NCBI GenBank assembly: GCA_003667245.1
Contig: RCNN01000261.1
Span: 1 to 34,193, forward strand
DNA: 34,193 bases
From: Heterostelium multicystogenum
Lineage: Eukaryota; Evosea; Eumycetozoa; Acytosteliales; Acytosteliaceae
Direction of reading: 5' to 3'
Shown: in pieces, positions 22,601 to 33,324 of the stretch
How the letters are laid out: every line of letters begins with the position of its first letter
Position numbering within the stretch: position 1 is the first letter of the stretch
Notes under the pieces: generated by a model
The model's database searches: none
What the model was told of the DNA's origin: nothing
What the model saw: the letters and a program-made list of their open reading frames with translations, nothing else
Translations under genes and position numbers: made by a program

Positions 22601-22772
22601 GAAAAGCAACTGCAGGCCATCGACTCCACCAACCACTTCACAAGACAGAAGAGTATCAAGCTCAACACCTAAGACCGCATCGGTTACTCTCTCACCACCC
22701 GCAACAAAGAGATCGTTAGAACTTCAACAAAATATTCAAAGTTTAAACACTGTACTTAATAAATATATGTAG
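19657..22772 (+). CDS. WD40-repeat protein with a long helical C-terminal half, function unknown, frame-broken
   Basis: Exon 1 (19657-19824) splices by a 104-nt intron to 19929. The N-terminal half carries WD40-type blades: SSLCWRDNSLLMGGSNDGQIFLYN, spread over several codons; AVEINPLQSKQFACLENNAFHIWEF; VLSWSPHSRHYAAVG; AISWHPSS; WMATGNDNGVIDLWDLRS; LQWCPTHSDLMVSSGHDHTFKMWNM. Past about 20990 it turns helical (DLNDDEIREKRVERLIYNRDF, CFQQNIEDSLSDVIK, FAYFIPPSYYEKFGTK), then has a Pro/Ser/Thr-rich linker (21690-21890), further helices and a Ser/Thr tail ending at 22772. Introns probably at about 20929-20999, 21297-21348 and 22178-22240. Frame slips occur near 20505, 20567, 21130, 21540, 22440-22460, 22595 and 22655. 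WD40 propellers are scaffolds; I do not recognise the family or partner, though the propeller-then-helices layout recalls coat and membrane-trafficking proteins. Confidence 0.72.
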
Positions 22773-22850
22773 AGCTGATTTCGTCAACTATTATCTAACT
22801 ATCTAATATTTATTTATTATTAATCCTGGAAGATTAAAAAGCATTTTAAA

Positions 22851-25263
22851 CTACAACAAACTACGACCAATTGATGTTCCAACCTTGACCAGTGTTTCAA
22901 TTGGCTTCAAACTATTTACCAAAATATCTTGGTCAAATTCAATTGTACCCTTCTTGAATAGCAATAAAATAGTTGATCCACCAAATGCGAAATATCCTTG
23001 TTCGTCTCCCCTGGAAAGGTAAAGAAAGATTAGTTAACCTGAGAATAGTAGTATATCACATGTATGTTGGGGAATAGTTACCTTCTTAACATGTTGTCCT
23101 TCGTGAGTAGTCAAATTGATGGATCCAACCATGGTAGCACCAACACTAATAAATAGAACTGTATCAAAGCATTGGGATTGAATAATGGTTACTGCACGTT
23201 TGTTCTCTGAGTAATACATCGATGTTTTCTTTGATAGCGATTGGGTTGACGGTAAAAGTAGTCTCCATCAATTGGCTTAGTCGATCCAATAACACCATCG
23301 ACAGGAATGTGGAATCTGTGATAGTCGTTGTGGTGCCAATCTAGCAATAACAAGTGAACCTCCATCAAACTGCGAAGCCAATGCTTCATCCTGTAGCAAT
23401 GAAACTAAAATTGAAATTCTTTCCTTTAATCCACAACTCCTTTGCTTTATCGATGGTTGGGAATACATGTAAACGACAATCAGCAGGCGATACAGCAGAT
23501 TTCTAAATTGAATTTCTCATTAGTATCGTATTGTAATCACTCATTTACTCGTACTCTAACTTACGGCGTTGTTTAATTCGAATATTGGTCTTGCAGATGG
23601 CTTCAACTTTCTATAAAAGAATTCATTGAAATTCTTGAATGATCCCAATGGATCCAAGATTTCGTCTGTGTTGAGATGATGGAAGTCGATGAATGGCTGG
23701 ATTTCCTTGACACTCTCTGATGATGTTATATTTCTTTCCAGTCTTTGTGGTGAGGAATTTGAGCAACTTTTTGACTTGGTTGTTGTTGCATGCTGTCTAC
23801 CTGATGATGTTGAATACATAATTCTGAGAGACACCTCAATATAACGTGGAATCTTCTCCTCTTCAAGCTTACCAGTCTCACGATTATGAACATAGATAAT
23901 CTTGATCTTACCTGCTCCCTCTGCATTTCTTAAAGTTGTTAAATTCTTGTTGAACACATTATCGGCGATGGTCGAATAGGTATCAGAAATAGCATATGCC
24001 TCCCTGTAATTTAAGTAGTTGAATGAGTATACCAAGTGGTGTAATGTATGCCGGCATAATTATCCAATATGTCATGACATACCAAATTAAATCTGGATTT
24101 CCAGATAAAAGTCTATCACACAATTGTTCACCTGCTTCAGTGTTGTTAAAGAAATGCTCAAGTTCAGAAACTGAGATTGAACCATCGTTGTTAAGATCTG
24201 CTTTTTCAAACTAGTTTAATTATGACACAACAAAGTCAAGTTAGCACTCAATCATAAAATGATCTAACTATATAGACTTACTAATAAATGGATATCTGAC
24301 TCTGGGAATTCTGGATCGACTGTTGTAATCAAAGCTGTATATTCGACAAATGATAAACTGTCATCGTCAACATTCGAAAAGTGTCTGCAAATACTGGCCC
24401 AGAATGCAGTTGTGACTTCTTTTCTTTCGAGCATTCTGCATGCAACATGAACTTGACCTCTATTTGACTTCTCCTTCTTGGTAAGTGTGTACCAATCATC
24501 TTTATTCTTGAGGTGTTGAATGTCAAGTTCAACCTCACCAATGAAATCTAACAAAAACACAATCAATAATATTAATGAAACTGTTTTACTGAAATGATGA
24601 TTGTAGGCATACATACCATCGGCAGTGATTTTATCCCAATCCCAAATGTTAAACTTTACAGTATAGTTGGCCTGTGATTGTCTGATGATGATATTATGTG
24701 ATTCATTCCAGATGGGAGTCAAAGTCTTTTTGATGATACTACTTTTGTAGACCTTGGCTCCAGAAAAATAAATTTCAAAGTATGGATCACTCTTTCCATT
24801 GTGGTCCATGGCTGGAAGTCCCTTTGCCTCGAGAACTATATCAATGAACAGAAGCAGAGTTAATATTAAAAAAAAAATAACTCCACCAATATATATTATA
24901 TACAGGAAGACTGGATATTTATATATTTGTTAACTAATAAACAGAGAAATAGATAGATTGTACATACCATTGATTTGCAAAATACCGATGATTGGATCAA
25001 TTGCCATCTCTATACTATTGCTATTAATATTTTTGAATAAGATCGGAGATCTCCTAGGTGATTTATTATTATGATTATTATATAAAACTGGAGACGTTGA
25101 TAATGATGATGATTTACTACTGCTGCTACTACCTGTACTACTGCTGCTGCTGTTGGTGCCGACTGTCAGAGTTGTATTTGTTACTGAAGCGGATGATGTG
25201 GTAGTGTTTGGAGGTGACACCGGCGCTGATATCTCACTTTGATTGTGTTGGTTTTTGAAGAGG
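22851..25263 (-). CDS. C2 / EF-hand phosphatidylserine decarboxylase (type II), 5' end unresolved
   Basis: Converts phosphatidylserine to phosphatidylethanolamine; type II enzymes act in the Golgi, endosomes or vacuole. Reading on the minus strand: a Ser-rich N-terminal exon (25263-24968); a C2 domain (24835-24617 and on) with VLEAKGLPAMD, GKSDPYFEI and WDWDK; EF-hand-like stretches, the clearer being FEKADLNNDGSISVSELEHFF (24210 on, one clean Ca2+ loop DLNNDGSISVSE); and the decarboxylase, with FNEFFYRKLKPSARP, SPADCRLHVF, GGSLVIARLAP, DYHRFHIPVDG and FAFGGSTILLLF. GGST is the self-cleavage site whose Ser becomes the pyruvoyl group. Exons: 25263-24968, 24835-24617, 24547-24282, 24210-24083, 24003-23565, then 23502 to about 23091, and about 23010-22851. 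The upstream four junctions keep phase perfectly, but the last coding third has about five frame slips (near 23425, 23330, 23245, 23225 and the final junction). The first exon begins at a TTTCAG acceptor without an ATG, so a further 5' exon is missing. Confidence 0.88.
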
Positions 25264-27535
25264 CTGAAATTTTTTTATTTTCATTGTTTGTGATGTGTTT
25301 TAAAAGATTTTTTTTGGTTTTTTTTAAATTTTTTTTCTTTAGATCAAAGCATTTAAATAGTTCGATGAAATGAGAGAAGGGTCTGAATTTTCACCAAAAA
25401 AAGCAAACTGATATTACAATTAATTTGAGATGAATATTTTGATGGAACCTTATTTTCTAACCGGTAATAAATTTATTAAAGCTTACACTTTCTTTCTTTC
25501 TTTGTTCGACGAGAGTTTTTGGAACGAAATGAAATGATAAGAACTGTATCTTCTTGTTCTTGTTGTTGTTGTTATGATTATTATTAATAAAAAAGAAATT
25601 ATCAACAATCTTTAGGTTATGTTAAAAATTGTAGTTTTTATAATAATAGTTTGTGGTTATGTTATTTTAAGGAAAAGAAACAATAAAGGATTGTTGAATG
25701 GTTAAAATGATACAATGATGAACCAACCAACATTCATAACAGATAAATAATATTATTAAATAATATATAATAGTATCTATTCAATGTTATAATATCTTAT
25801 ATACCATTAGAAGTTAATAAGTCTTAATTTCTATTAGTCCGATAGATAGTTGATAGGGGAATGAATGAACTTTATTGTTGTTTTGTATCATTGAAAATAA
25901 CAATAACAATAAATATTAAGAAAAGAAATTAAATTAAAATCAATTATCTTTATATGTATATTTATTTTTAAATCCATTTGGTTTATATATTTATATTATA
26001 TATATTACATCGTCAAAGTTACATCTTTTGTAATATTTGAACTTGGAAAATCTGGTGTATGAAATGTGTTGTGTTCAATTATTTGTATGACATGCAGCAT
26101 GGATGGCATGAATCTTGTAATTTTGGTGTTGTTTTGTATTTTCCATTCATGCTAATTCATTCATTTGGTGAATGGAATTTTGACTGTCAATTTGCAGGAT
26201 TGTTTTGTTATGTGTTTTTTTTTGATGCGAAGTATGGAATAGAATTCTACCAAAAATAAAACTCAAGGCAAAAAACAACAAAATCCCAATCTCAAAGATT
26301 TTAGATATATATTGATTTTTTGCGAATTTTTTATTTTATTGTCTCTTAAAATAAATAAAAAACAGAAATCTTTTTTAGTTTCTTTTTGGAAATTTTATTT
26401 TTGGTTCAATTCATTCAAGCGCTCAATCCATCAATCAATCCATCAATCAGTTAATTATACAATTGTGTAGAGTCTGTGTGAGTGCATCAATTCTATTCAT
26501 TTCCAATTTCTATATTTATTTATATCTTTCTAAAAGTTATCATACCCAAACAATCCATCTTTTCACATCTTATTTCGCCAAAAAACAATAACATTCAATT
26601 AAAACAATCAAACAATCACCTAATATCTATACAATCCTATTGTGATTTGATCTGATTGTGCTTTTTTGATTTGTTTTATTTATATTATCGAAAGAGACGA
26701 GACTAAATTAGTCGAGCTAGTGCTGCTACTACTACTACCTACTTCTTCTGCTTACAAAGAAGTATTGTTGATGTTGTTATAATCAATGTTATAAAAGACA
26801 ACACAACAAAGCAAAGCAAAGCAAATCAAATCAATCACACAATAGTGAAATTTTATATTAAAAAATAACCCTCATTTTTCACAAATCTCAATCGATAACA
26901 CTCACTACAAGAAACCATCAGTATCAAACAAAACCACCAACATAATCACCCACCTGAATACCTACCCAACAACCACCTATTAAAATATACAAATCACGGT
27001 ACAACACACATTGCCAATAAAACAGCAATAGCGACAACAGCACAGTAACCTATTCAGAATCAAATCATCAATCATCCATATCATTAGAAGTAACAGCAGC
27101 TCTGCTGTTACTCGATCAAACAACCTATAATATTATTATATCAACCAACCAATCAATCAATCAATCAAACAACTAACCAACTAATAAATCAGCCATCTCA
27201 AATAAACAACAATAACAGCAACAACAGCAGCTTCTCCCTCACTCCATTACTTTCCATTTGGAATTACTAAATAATCTACTAAGCAACTAATCAATTAATT
27301 GGCTGGTTCATTAAACTGTCATATCATCACATTCGAATAACATAATCTATTCAAGCCAGCTTATAAGTATATTAAAGTAGCTGGATAGAAGTTGAAAAAA
27401 ACCAGGATTTGCCACAGTAGTTGTGTTTTTTTTTTCCAGTCTCATAGCAGTAATTCGGAAAGAAGGTATAGAATTAAGAAGCATCATTTTTAAATATATA
27501 AAATATCCATTATATAATAATATACAGTACATTTA
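25264..27535. other. 2.3-kb divergent intergenic region between PSD and MPL genes
   Basis: AT-rich non-coding DNA between two divergent genes. It should contain the unseen first exon and promoter of the decarboxylase gene (probably 25270-25700) and the promoter and leader of the phosphatase gene. Contains poly-T runs (25310-25340), AT-rich blocks (25745-25800, 25960-26010), an ATCA-type repeat (near 27145-27170) and AAGCA repeats near 26810-26830. An open frame at 26059-26259 lacks protein character. Confidence 0.55.
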
Positions 27536-30017
27536 ATGGGAAATTCAAACTCAACACTTGCCAATAATAATAATGGCGAGGCAGACGAGGATGATATGGT
27601 TTCGTCCGGCAGCGGAACACTCAGTGGCAGCGGAGGCCTGCAGCTCAAGGGCAACAAATACAAGGTGCAGGTCATCGATTTGGACGGCAGGCTGTTTGTC
27701 GATTTCAAGAATAGAAATCTCAAGAAACTAAAAGTAAAGATATTCAGCAGTCTGCTCGACACGGTTGAGATTGTCAAGCCAGATTCACTCAACAACTCGG
27801 ACTACCTCAAATGCAGAAACACCAACGACTATGTACTCATTCCAAAGCAGCAGGCCGCTGCATCGTCATCCACCACATCCTCGTCACCTTCGCCGTCGGT
27901 CACTGGCCAGCAGCCAGCGATCGTGGTGGTCCCCGCCAACTCGGGCGACGCCGACAACACCTCCAGCGGTGCCACTCCCATCACAAAATCCAAGTCATCG
28001 TCGTGGCTGCACGGATCTCCATCCAGCTCGACCCCACAATCTCCGCTTATCATCGAACATCCGAGAAAGATCTCAACTGATGGACTGCCCGAGGAGGAGC
28101 CAGTCGTCAACAACACCTTCATAACATCATCACCGGTTCCATCTCCAAGCAGCTCGCCCTCCAAGAAATATAGACTACACCAACAATTAAATCCACACTT
28201 GGAAATCGAAACTCTTGGCGAAATTATAGCGAAAGAACAACAAGAACAAGAACAACAACAACAACAACAACAGCAGCAAAAGACAACTACATTTGCAGTT
28301 TCATCTGAGCAGATTACAGATAACAAGCGATCATCACTAAACAACAGCAGCGGAATTCCAGCTGATTCGACCTCAACCACCACCACTACAACCAGTAGCA
28401 AACCAAGCATCAACTTAAATATATCACAATCACCATCCAACAACAGCAGCAGCAACAGCAGTAGCAGCTCGAGTAAAACATCGTCATCATCATCAAAGTC
28501 ATCGTCATCTTCAAAGTCATCGTCGAAATCAAAGAAATCATCTTCATCCTCCTCCTCACATTCTTCGCAGTCGCAGCACATAGGAAAAGCCGTTCCACCA
28601 CCGCCATTAATCCTTAATGGTAAAAATATAGTCATTCACACGATCGACCTCAGTTTGAATCGATTAGAGTTTGTTCAAGCTGAGATATTCGAAGTGCTGG
28701 CCGAGATGAAGGTCGAGGAAATCACATTCTCAACGAACTTCTTCTCCATTGTACCACCCTATCTCGAACTCATCAAGACACTGACAACACTCAACTTCAG
28801 TCGCAACAAACTGAATCGATTCCCAATCGAAGTATTTTCACATCTACCCAATCTCTCACATATCACATTGGATAAGAATAGGTAACTATCTAACGCGTGG
28901 CTGACACTTTGCCAAGAACGAACTTAAACACTAACTCATTACTACTATCTATCTTATCTTATCTTATTCTCCTCGGATACAGTATCTCATCGATTCCAGA
29001 AGACATAGATAAATGCAAGAACCTTAAATACATATCAATGAAACATAATACAGTGGATTCACTACCTCCTTCTTTTTGTAACCTTACAAAGCTTATCTCT
29101 ATAGATTTTACTCACAACAAAATACGTTCATTACCAAATGACTTTGGACGACTTGTCAACTTAAAGTATGTACATTACCTTCATTCATAGCACTAGATCA
29201 ACAGGAAACAATCATTGATTAACCATGCGCCACAATGCAACACCATTTCAATAGGTCAATCTGGTTATCATGTAACTATATTCAACAATTGCCATCAATG
29301 ATCAACATGGTCAATTTGACAATGATTGATTTGTCATCGAATAGATTGCAATCGATTTCAAAGGACTTTGCATATTTGGCACCAAAGGCAGTTCGCGCGG
29401 CAGCTGGTGGCATTGCAACTGGACGACAGTCACAGGACATTGAGGAGGCATTGATCGAGGGCGGTGGTCTGGGCTGTCTGAAGGAGGTCAACATCCGTGA
29501 CAATCGTGATGTCCTCTCGGTGCCCGCCGAATACCGCGCAGTCGAGTCGGTTCTCACCATGTTTACCAGCTTGCCAACCGAGATCATTCCAAACCTGTTC
29601 CTCGGTGGTCTTGACAGTGCCAACAACGCATCGATTCTCCAGTCACTTGGAATCACCCACATTGTTTTAGCGATCGGTGACTTGGCGCCCTACTTCCCAC
29701 GCCAGTTCAAATACTACACCATCGACGACGCACGTGACACACCAAACTACGACCTATCTGCACACTTTGACCAGACCACCTCCTTCATTGAGCAAGGACG
29801 TAAAGTAGGAGGAGTCTTGGTGCATTGCCGTGCCGGTATCTCACGTAGTTCGACATTGATCATCGCCTATCTCATGAAGTATCAAAAGCTATCATTCCGA
29901 AATGCCTTTAATTTCACCCAATCCAAACGGCCACAAATCATGCCCAACATTGGATTCAAAGAGCAACTACTCAAATATGAGAACAAACTGGAAATACACA
30001 ACAGTTTAACCAAATAA
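27536..30017 (+). CDS. MAP-kinase phosphatase with leucine-rich repeats (MPL-type dual-specificity phosphatase)
   Basis: Predicted to dephosphorylate Thr and Tyr in MAP kinases. Exons 27536-28881, 28983-29165 and 29255-30017 splice in phase to about 763 residues, with no frame damage. The protein begins MGNSNST, a good N-myristoylation site (Gly2, Ser6). About residues 100-360 are low complexity (poly-Gln, long Ser runs with Lys and Thr). Leucine-rich repeats follow (LSLNRLEFVQAEIF, LTTLNFSRNKLNRFPIEVF, ISSIPEDIDKCKNLKYISM, IDFTHNKIRSLP, LTMIDLSSNRLQSI). The phosphatase domain begins near LPTEIIPNLFLGGLDSA, has the general-acid region around IDDARDTPNYDL, and the P-loop VHCRAGISRSS with catalytic Cys at codon 29826-29828. 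This domain order matches D. discoideum mpl1-mpl3 proteins, one of which affects ERK activity in chemotaxis; which paralogue this is cannot be decided here. Confidence 0.93.
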
Positions 30018-30375
30018 ACAAACCAACTCTAAGACATCTTCAACGATCTCCATGAATTCAGATGATATTTGTACTTTAAGAAAGTGTTGTCTTTTGTTTG
30101 GTCATCTAAACACAAAACTTAAAATTTCAAATTCTCATAAATATCCACACGACTTTGAATTTTATTTTTACAACAACCACCTCGAAAATCAACCCACTCA
30201 TTCATTGCTAAAATCAAAATTTTATTGTCAATTGGTTCAATTTTAAATTTAATTAAAGAAATCTTAATTTTGTTGTTTTCTTTAAATACATTTATCATCA
30301 TCTTTCTTTTCATTTTCATCATTGTACAATTAGTTAGATAGCTTATAATAAGTAATAAAGAAAGAGAAGAACAAA
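30018..30375. other. Spacer between MPL and SWEET genes
   Basis: 358 bp, AT-rich. Serves as 3' region of the phosphatase and promoter of the SWEET gene, which lies on the same strand. An open stretch at 30052-30246 has no protein character. Confidence 0.5.
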
Positions 30376-31255
30376 ATGGAGACCGTTGATAATAATGCAA
30401 TAGATGAATCAAAGACAGACTCTTTGTTTTTGAATACCATATCTTCTGCATGTGTTGTGATTACCATTATCTTATTCATGGTGCCATAGTAAGAGGAATC
30501 AACGAATGATGATTGAATGAACGGATGAGGAATCAATGAATTAATAATAATCATAATATTTATTTCATTGATCTTGTAGTAAGGCTATTAGCACTGTAAG
30601 AGAAAAGAAATCAGTTGGAAATTTGGCTGGAATGCAATTTATTTCCGCACTTTTAAATAGTAGTAACTGGGTGCTTTATTCACTAATGCTTGGAAATATA
30701 CCAATACTTTTCGTCAATGGATTGGGTGCATTGACTGCTGCTTACTATGTATATATTTATTGGACCTATGTTTCACCAGTTTCCGCTGCAAAAGATTTCC
30801 AAAAGAAACTAATGATCGCAGGTATTATCTTTACAACTTCCGTTGTCGTGACACTTGCGGGTGAAAACTGAAGAAGACCGTAAAAGTAGACTCGGTTTAA
30901 TTGCAAGTACCATTACTGTCCTTAACTATGCTTCGCCCTTAGAAAAATTGGTATGTTACAATCTTACCTAGCCAATCATATTAAATTATTAGAACAAAGC
31001 GACTAACGATTCACTTCACTTTACAAACTGAATTAGAAACAAGTCATTGCCAAAAGAAATAGTGAGGGTATGGTAGTTGAGATTGCATTAATCTCATTGG
31101 CCTGTTCATTATGTTGGTCTATCTATGGTTTGCTTCTCAGCGATGTATATATCTATTTACCAAATATGCTGGCTACCGTTTTGTCTTTGGTACAGTGTCT
31201 GTTGATATTCATTTACCCAGCACACCCCACTGGCCACTCAAGATTGCAATCTTGA
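30376..31255 (+). CDS. slc50: SWEET-family sugar transporter (MtN3/saliva)
   Basis: SWEETs are facilitative sugar carriers with two three-helix bundles joined by one helix, in plasma or endomembranes. Exon 1 (30376-30488) encodes the N-terminus and helix 1 (ACVVITIILFMVP). Exon 2 (30580-30950) gives the family motif region YKAISTVREKKSVGNLAGMQFISALLNSSNWVLYS spread across helices 1-3, then ILFVNGLGALTAAYYVYIYW and helix 4. Exon 3 (31037-31255) gives the second repeat ending KQVIAKRNSEGMVVEI, CWSIYGLLL, YIYLPNMLATVLSLVQCLLIFIYP. The conserved Asn/Pro and W-Y features in both repeats are present. One base slip lies near 30860: the frame ending VTLAGEN stops, and KTEEDRKSRLGLIASTITVLNYASPLEKL continues one base over. 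The length of about 230 residues fits the family. Confidence 0.87.
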
Positions 31256-31501
31256 TCAATGAATGGAATACCGGATTAATGTAAGAATGTAAATTTACTA
31301 AATCCATTTCGAGTTTAATTAAATCAAAACAAACAAAGAAGAAATAAAAAGAATTCTTAGTTTCATAAAATTTGAATTTCAAAAAGGCAACAACTGATTA
31401 TTCATTTGCACAAATGCAATTCATCATCATCTGAAGTCGTATTTATATATATTTATTTGAATAACCACAAAAGAGTAGCTACTCTTTTTCACATAAACTA
31501 C
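31256..31501. other. Spacer between SWEET and CCCH/Smr genes
   Basis: 246 bp of AT-rich sequence. Probable terminator of the SWEET gene and promoter of the next. No other signal. Confidence 0.45.
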
Positions 31502-33279
31502 ATGTCAGAGCAAGAGAATCTCAGCAATGCTGGCAACATGCAGAATGTTGATATCAATTATATGAAAGCATTGCTAGAGTTATACAACTATGATATAAGA
31601 AAGATTAAAGCTTATTTTGAGAATGAAAAAAGAAGATGAATCATATGGTTATGCTTATGAAAACAACAGCAGCAGCAGCAAAGCCAATAACAATAGTAAC
31701 AACTCCAGCAATATCAAGAGTCAGAGTGATAATAGTAATAGCAACAATGTAAATACTAGTTTGACAAAGCTATCTATAAATTCAAATGTTTTCGTACCAA
31801 AAAGTAGTAGTAGTAGTAGTAGTATAGGAAGTAATAGCAATCGTGATAATATTGTACATTGTAAATATTATAAAAACGATTCTTGTATCGATCCAAATTG
31901 TAAATTTTACCATGATCCAAACATTAAACCTATGAAAGAAGTCTGTAAATTTGGAGATTCATGCATGGTGAGAAACTGCATGTTCTTGCACTCTGCTTCT
32001 CAGGTAAAAGTATGCAGATATTGGATCGATAACAACTGTACCAATGTCAATTGCAGTTATTTACATTGTTTTCCCGACACCAACACAACCAATTCATCAC
32101 AAGTTCCAACACCGGTTTTGCAAACGAATCAATTGAAAACTCCACCAACCAAACCAAAAGAATCAGATTTTCCAGATCTGTTGATAAAAAGTAAAAATGC
32201 TGGCAATGTTAAATCATCACCTCAAACAAAGGTCCAAGATCCAATTCCCTCGACATTATCATTTTCGGTAAAGATCAAAGATTCAAAGAAAACTACAACA
32301 ACAACCACTCCACCAACAGCTAAATCAACAGGAAGAGACAAAAGAAATAATCTTGGAAAGTTAGAAGATCATAAGCAATCAACAATAACAAACATACAGC
32401 AACTTCCTGCCGATGGATTCCCAAGTCTGAAGGATGCTGCTTATGTAAAGAAGAAAGACTTGGGACTTAATAAGAAGACATCCCACGATATGAAGGATAT
32501 TATAAATGTTTGCCATTTGAAACAAATGTTCCCAACAATCAGCCCTGATTCGATCCTGGAGGAGTTTGAGAGTTGTATGAAAGCAATGGATGTTACAAAA
32601 GAAACATTGATAAAGAAGTATAGTGTCCAACCCCAAGAAGTTACAGCAGTTGCCAATCCAAAGACAACTGTTTTCAAAAAGAATGGAATCAATGAAAAAG
32701 CCCTCAATGCAGCAATCGAGTATTGGCAAGAAAATTTCGTGGAGCGACACTGGAATTTCAGTTGGTGGGCAATATGGAAAATATCGTGAGGAAGCAATTA
32801 AGTGTGCCCAAGATAGAAACAGGTATCTTGACTTTGCTAGGGATGGCTATTTTAATCATGATGGTGGTTCTGCAAAAGAGTATTCAAGATTGGTATGTCT
32901 CATTGAATATTTCGACAAATACATATCGTATTAATATTCATTTGGATAAAGGCAAGAGAAAAAGATAGAATGATGGTTGAATTACATAGAAAAGCCAAGG
33001 AGGAAATATTCAAACAAAGAAATGCATCCTATCCACCTAATGTAATGGATTTTCATGGTTTACACGTAAGCGAGGCACAAGAGATCCTAGATGAACATTT
33101 GGACAGCATTTCTTCAAGAATTTAGCTTTCTCTATGTCATTATTGGGACTGGTCATCATTCAGACCACCACAGCAGACTTCCTACCAGGGTTAAGCAATA
33201 TATCATCGACTCTGGATATTCATACGCCGACTGCAGTAATGACAGAAGAGGTGGAATCATTGTTATTTGGAAAGCATAG
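31502..33279 (+). CDS. CCCH zinc-finger / CUE / Smr-domain protein, frame-broken
   Basis: Start MSEQENLS at 31502 has A-rich upstream context; a longer in-frame start at 31406 is possible. Order: N-terminal helix (NYMKALLELYNYDIRKIKAYF); Asn/Ser-rich stretch; three tandem CCCH-type fingers (CKYYKNDSCIDPNCKFYH, CKFGDSCMVRNCMFLH, CRYWIDNNCTNVNCSYLH; 31858-32070); DFPDLL and GFPSLKDA motifs; a CUE-like segment (LKQMFPTISPDSILEEFES); the DUF1771 region (SWSDTGISVGGQYGKYREEAIKCAQDRNRYL); and a C-terminal Smr domain (MDFHGLHVSEAQEIL...VIIGTGHHSDHHSRLP...GYSYADCSNDRRGGIIVI). An intron at 32893-32951 fits phase 0. Smr domains are RNA endonucleases in ribosome quality control; CCCH fingers bind RNA and CUE may bind ubiquitin, so a role in mRNA surveillance is inferred. 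Frame slips: in the A6 run 31626-31631, between about 32620 and 32740, and near 33105-33125. Confidence 0.85.
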
Positions 33280-33324
33280 TTTTAAAAAGGAGCAAATCAA
33301 TTTAACAACTATATACATTTTTAT

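Noticed and set aside
27829..28635. Long antisense open frame (268 codons) opposite the phosphatase gene
   Set aside because: It is the mirror of Ser/Gln-repeat codons (poly-Asp, Leu, Cys) with no domain character.
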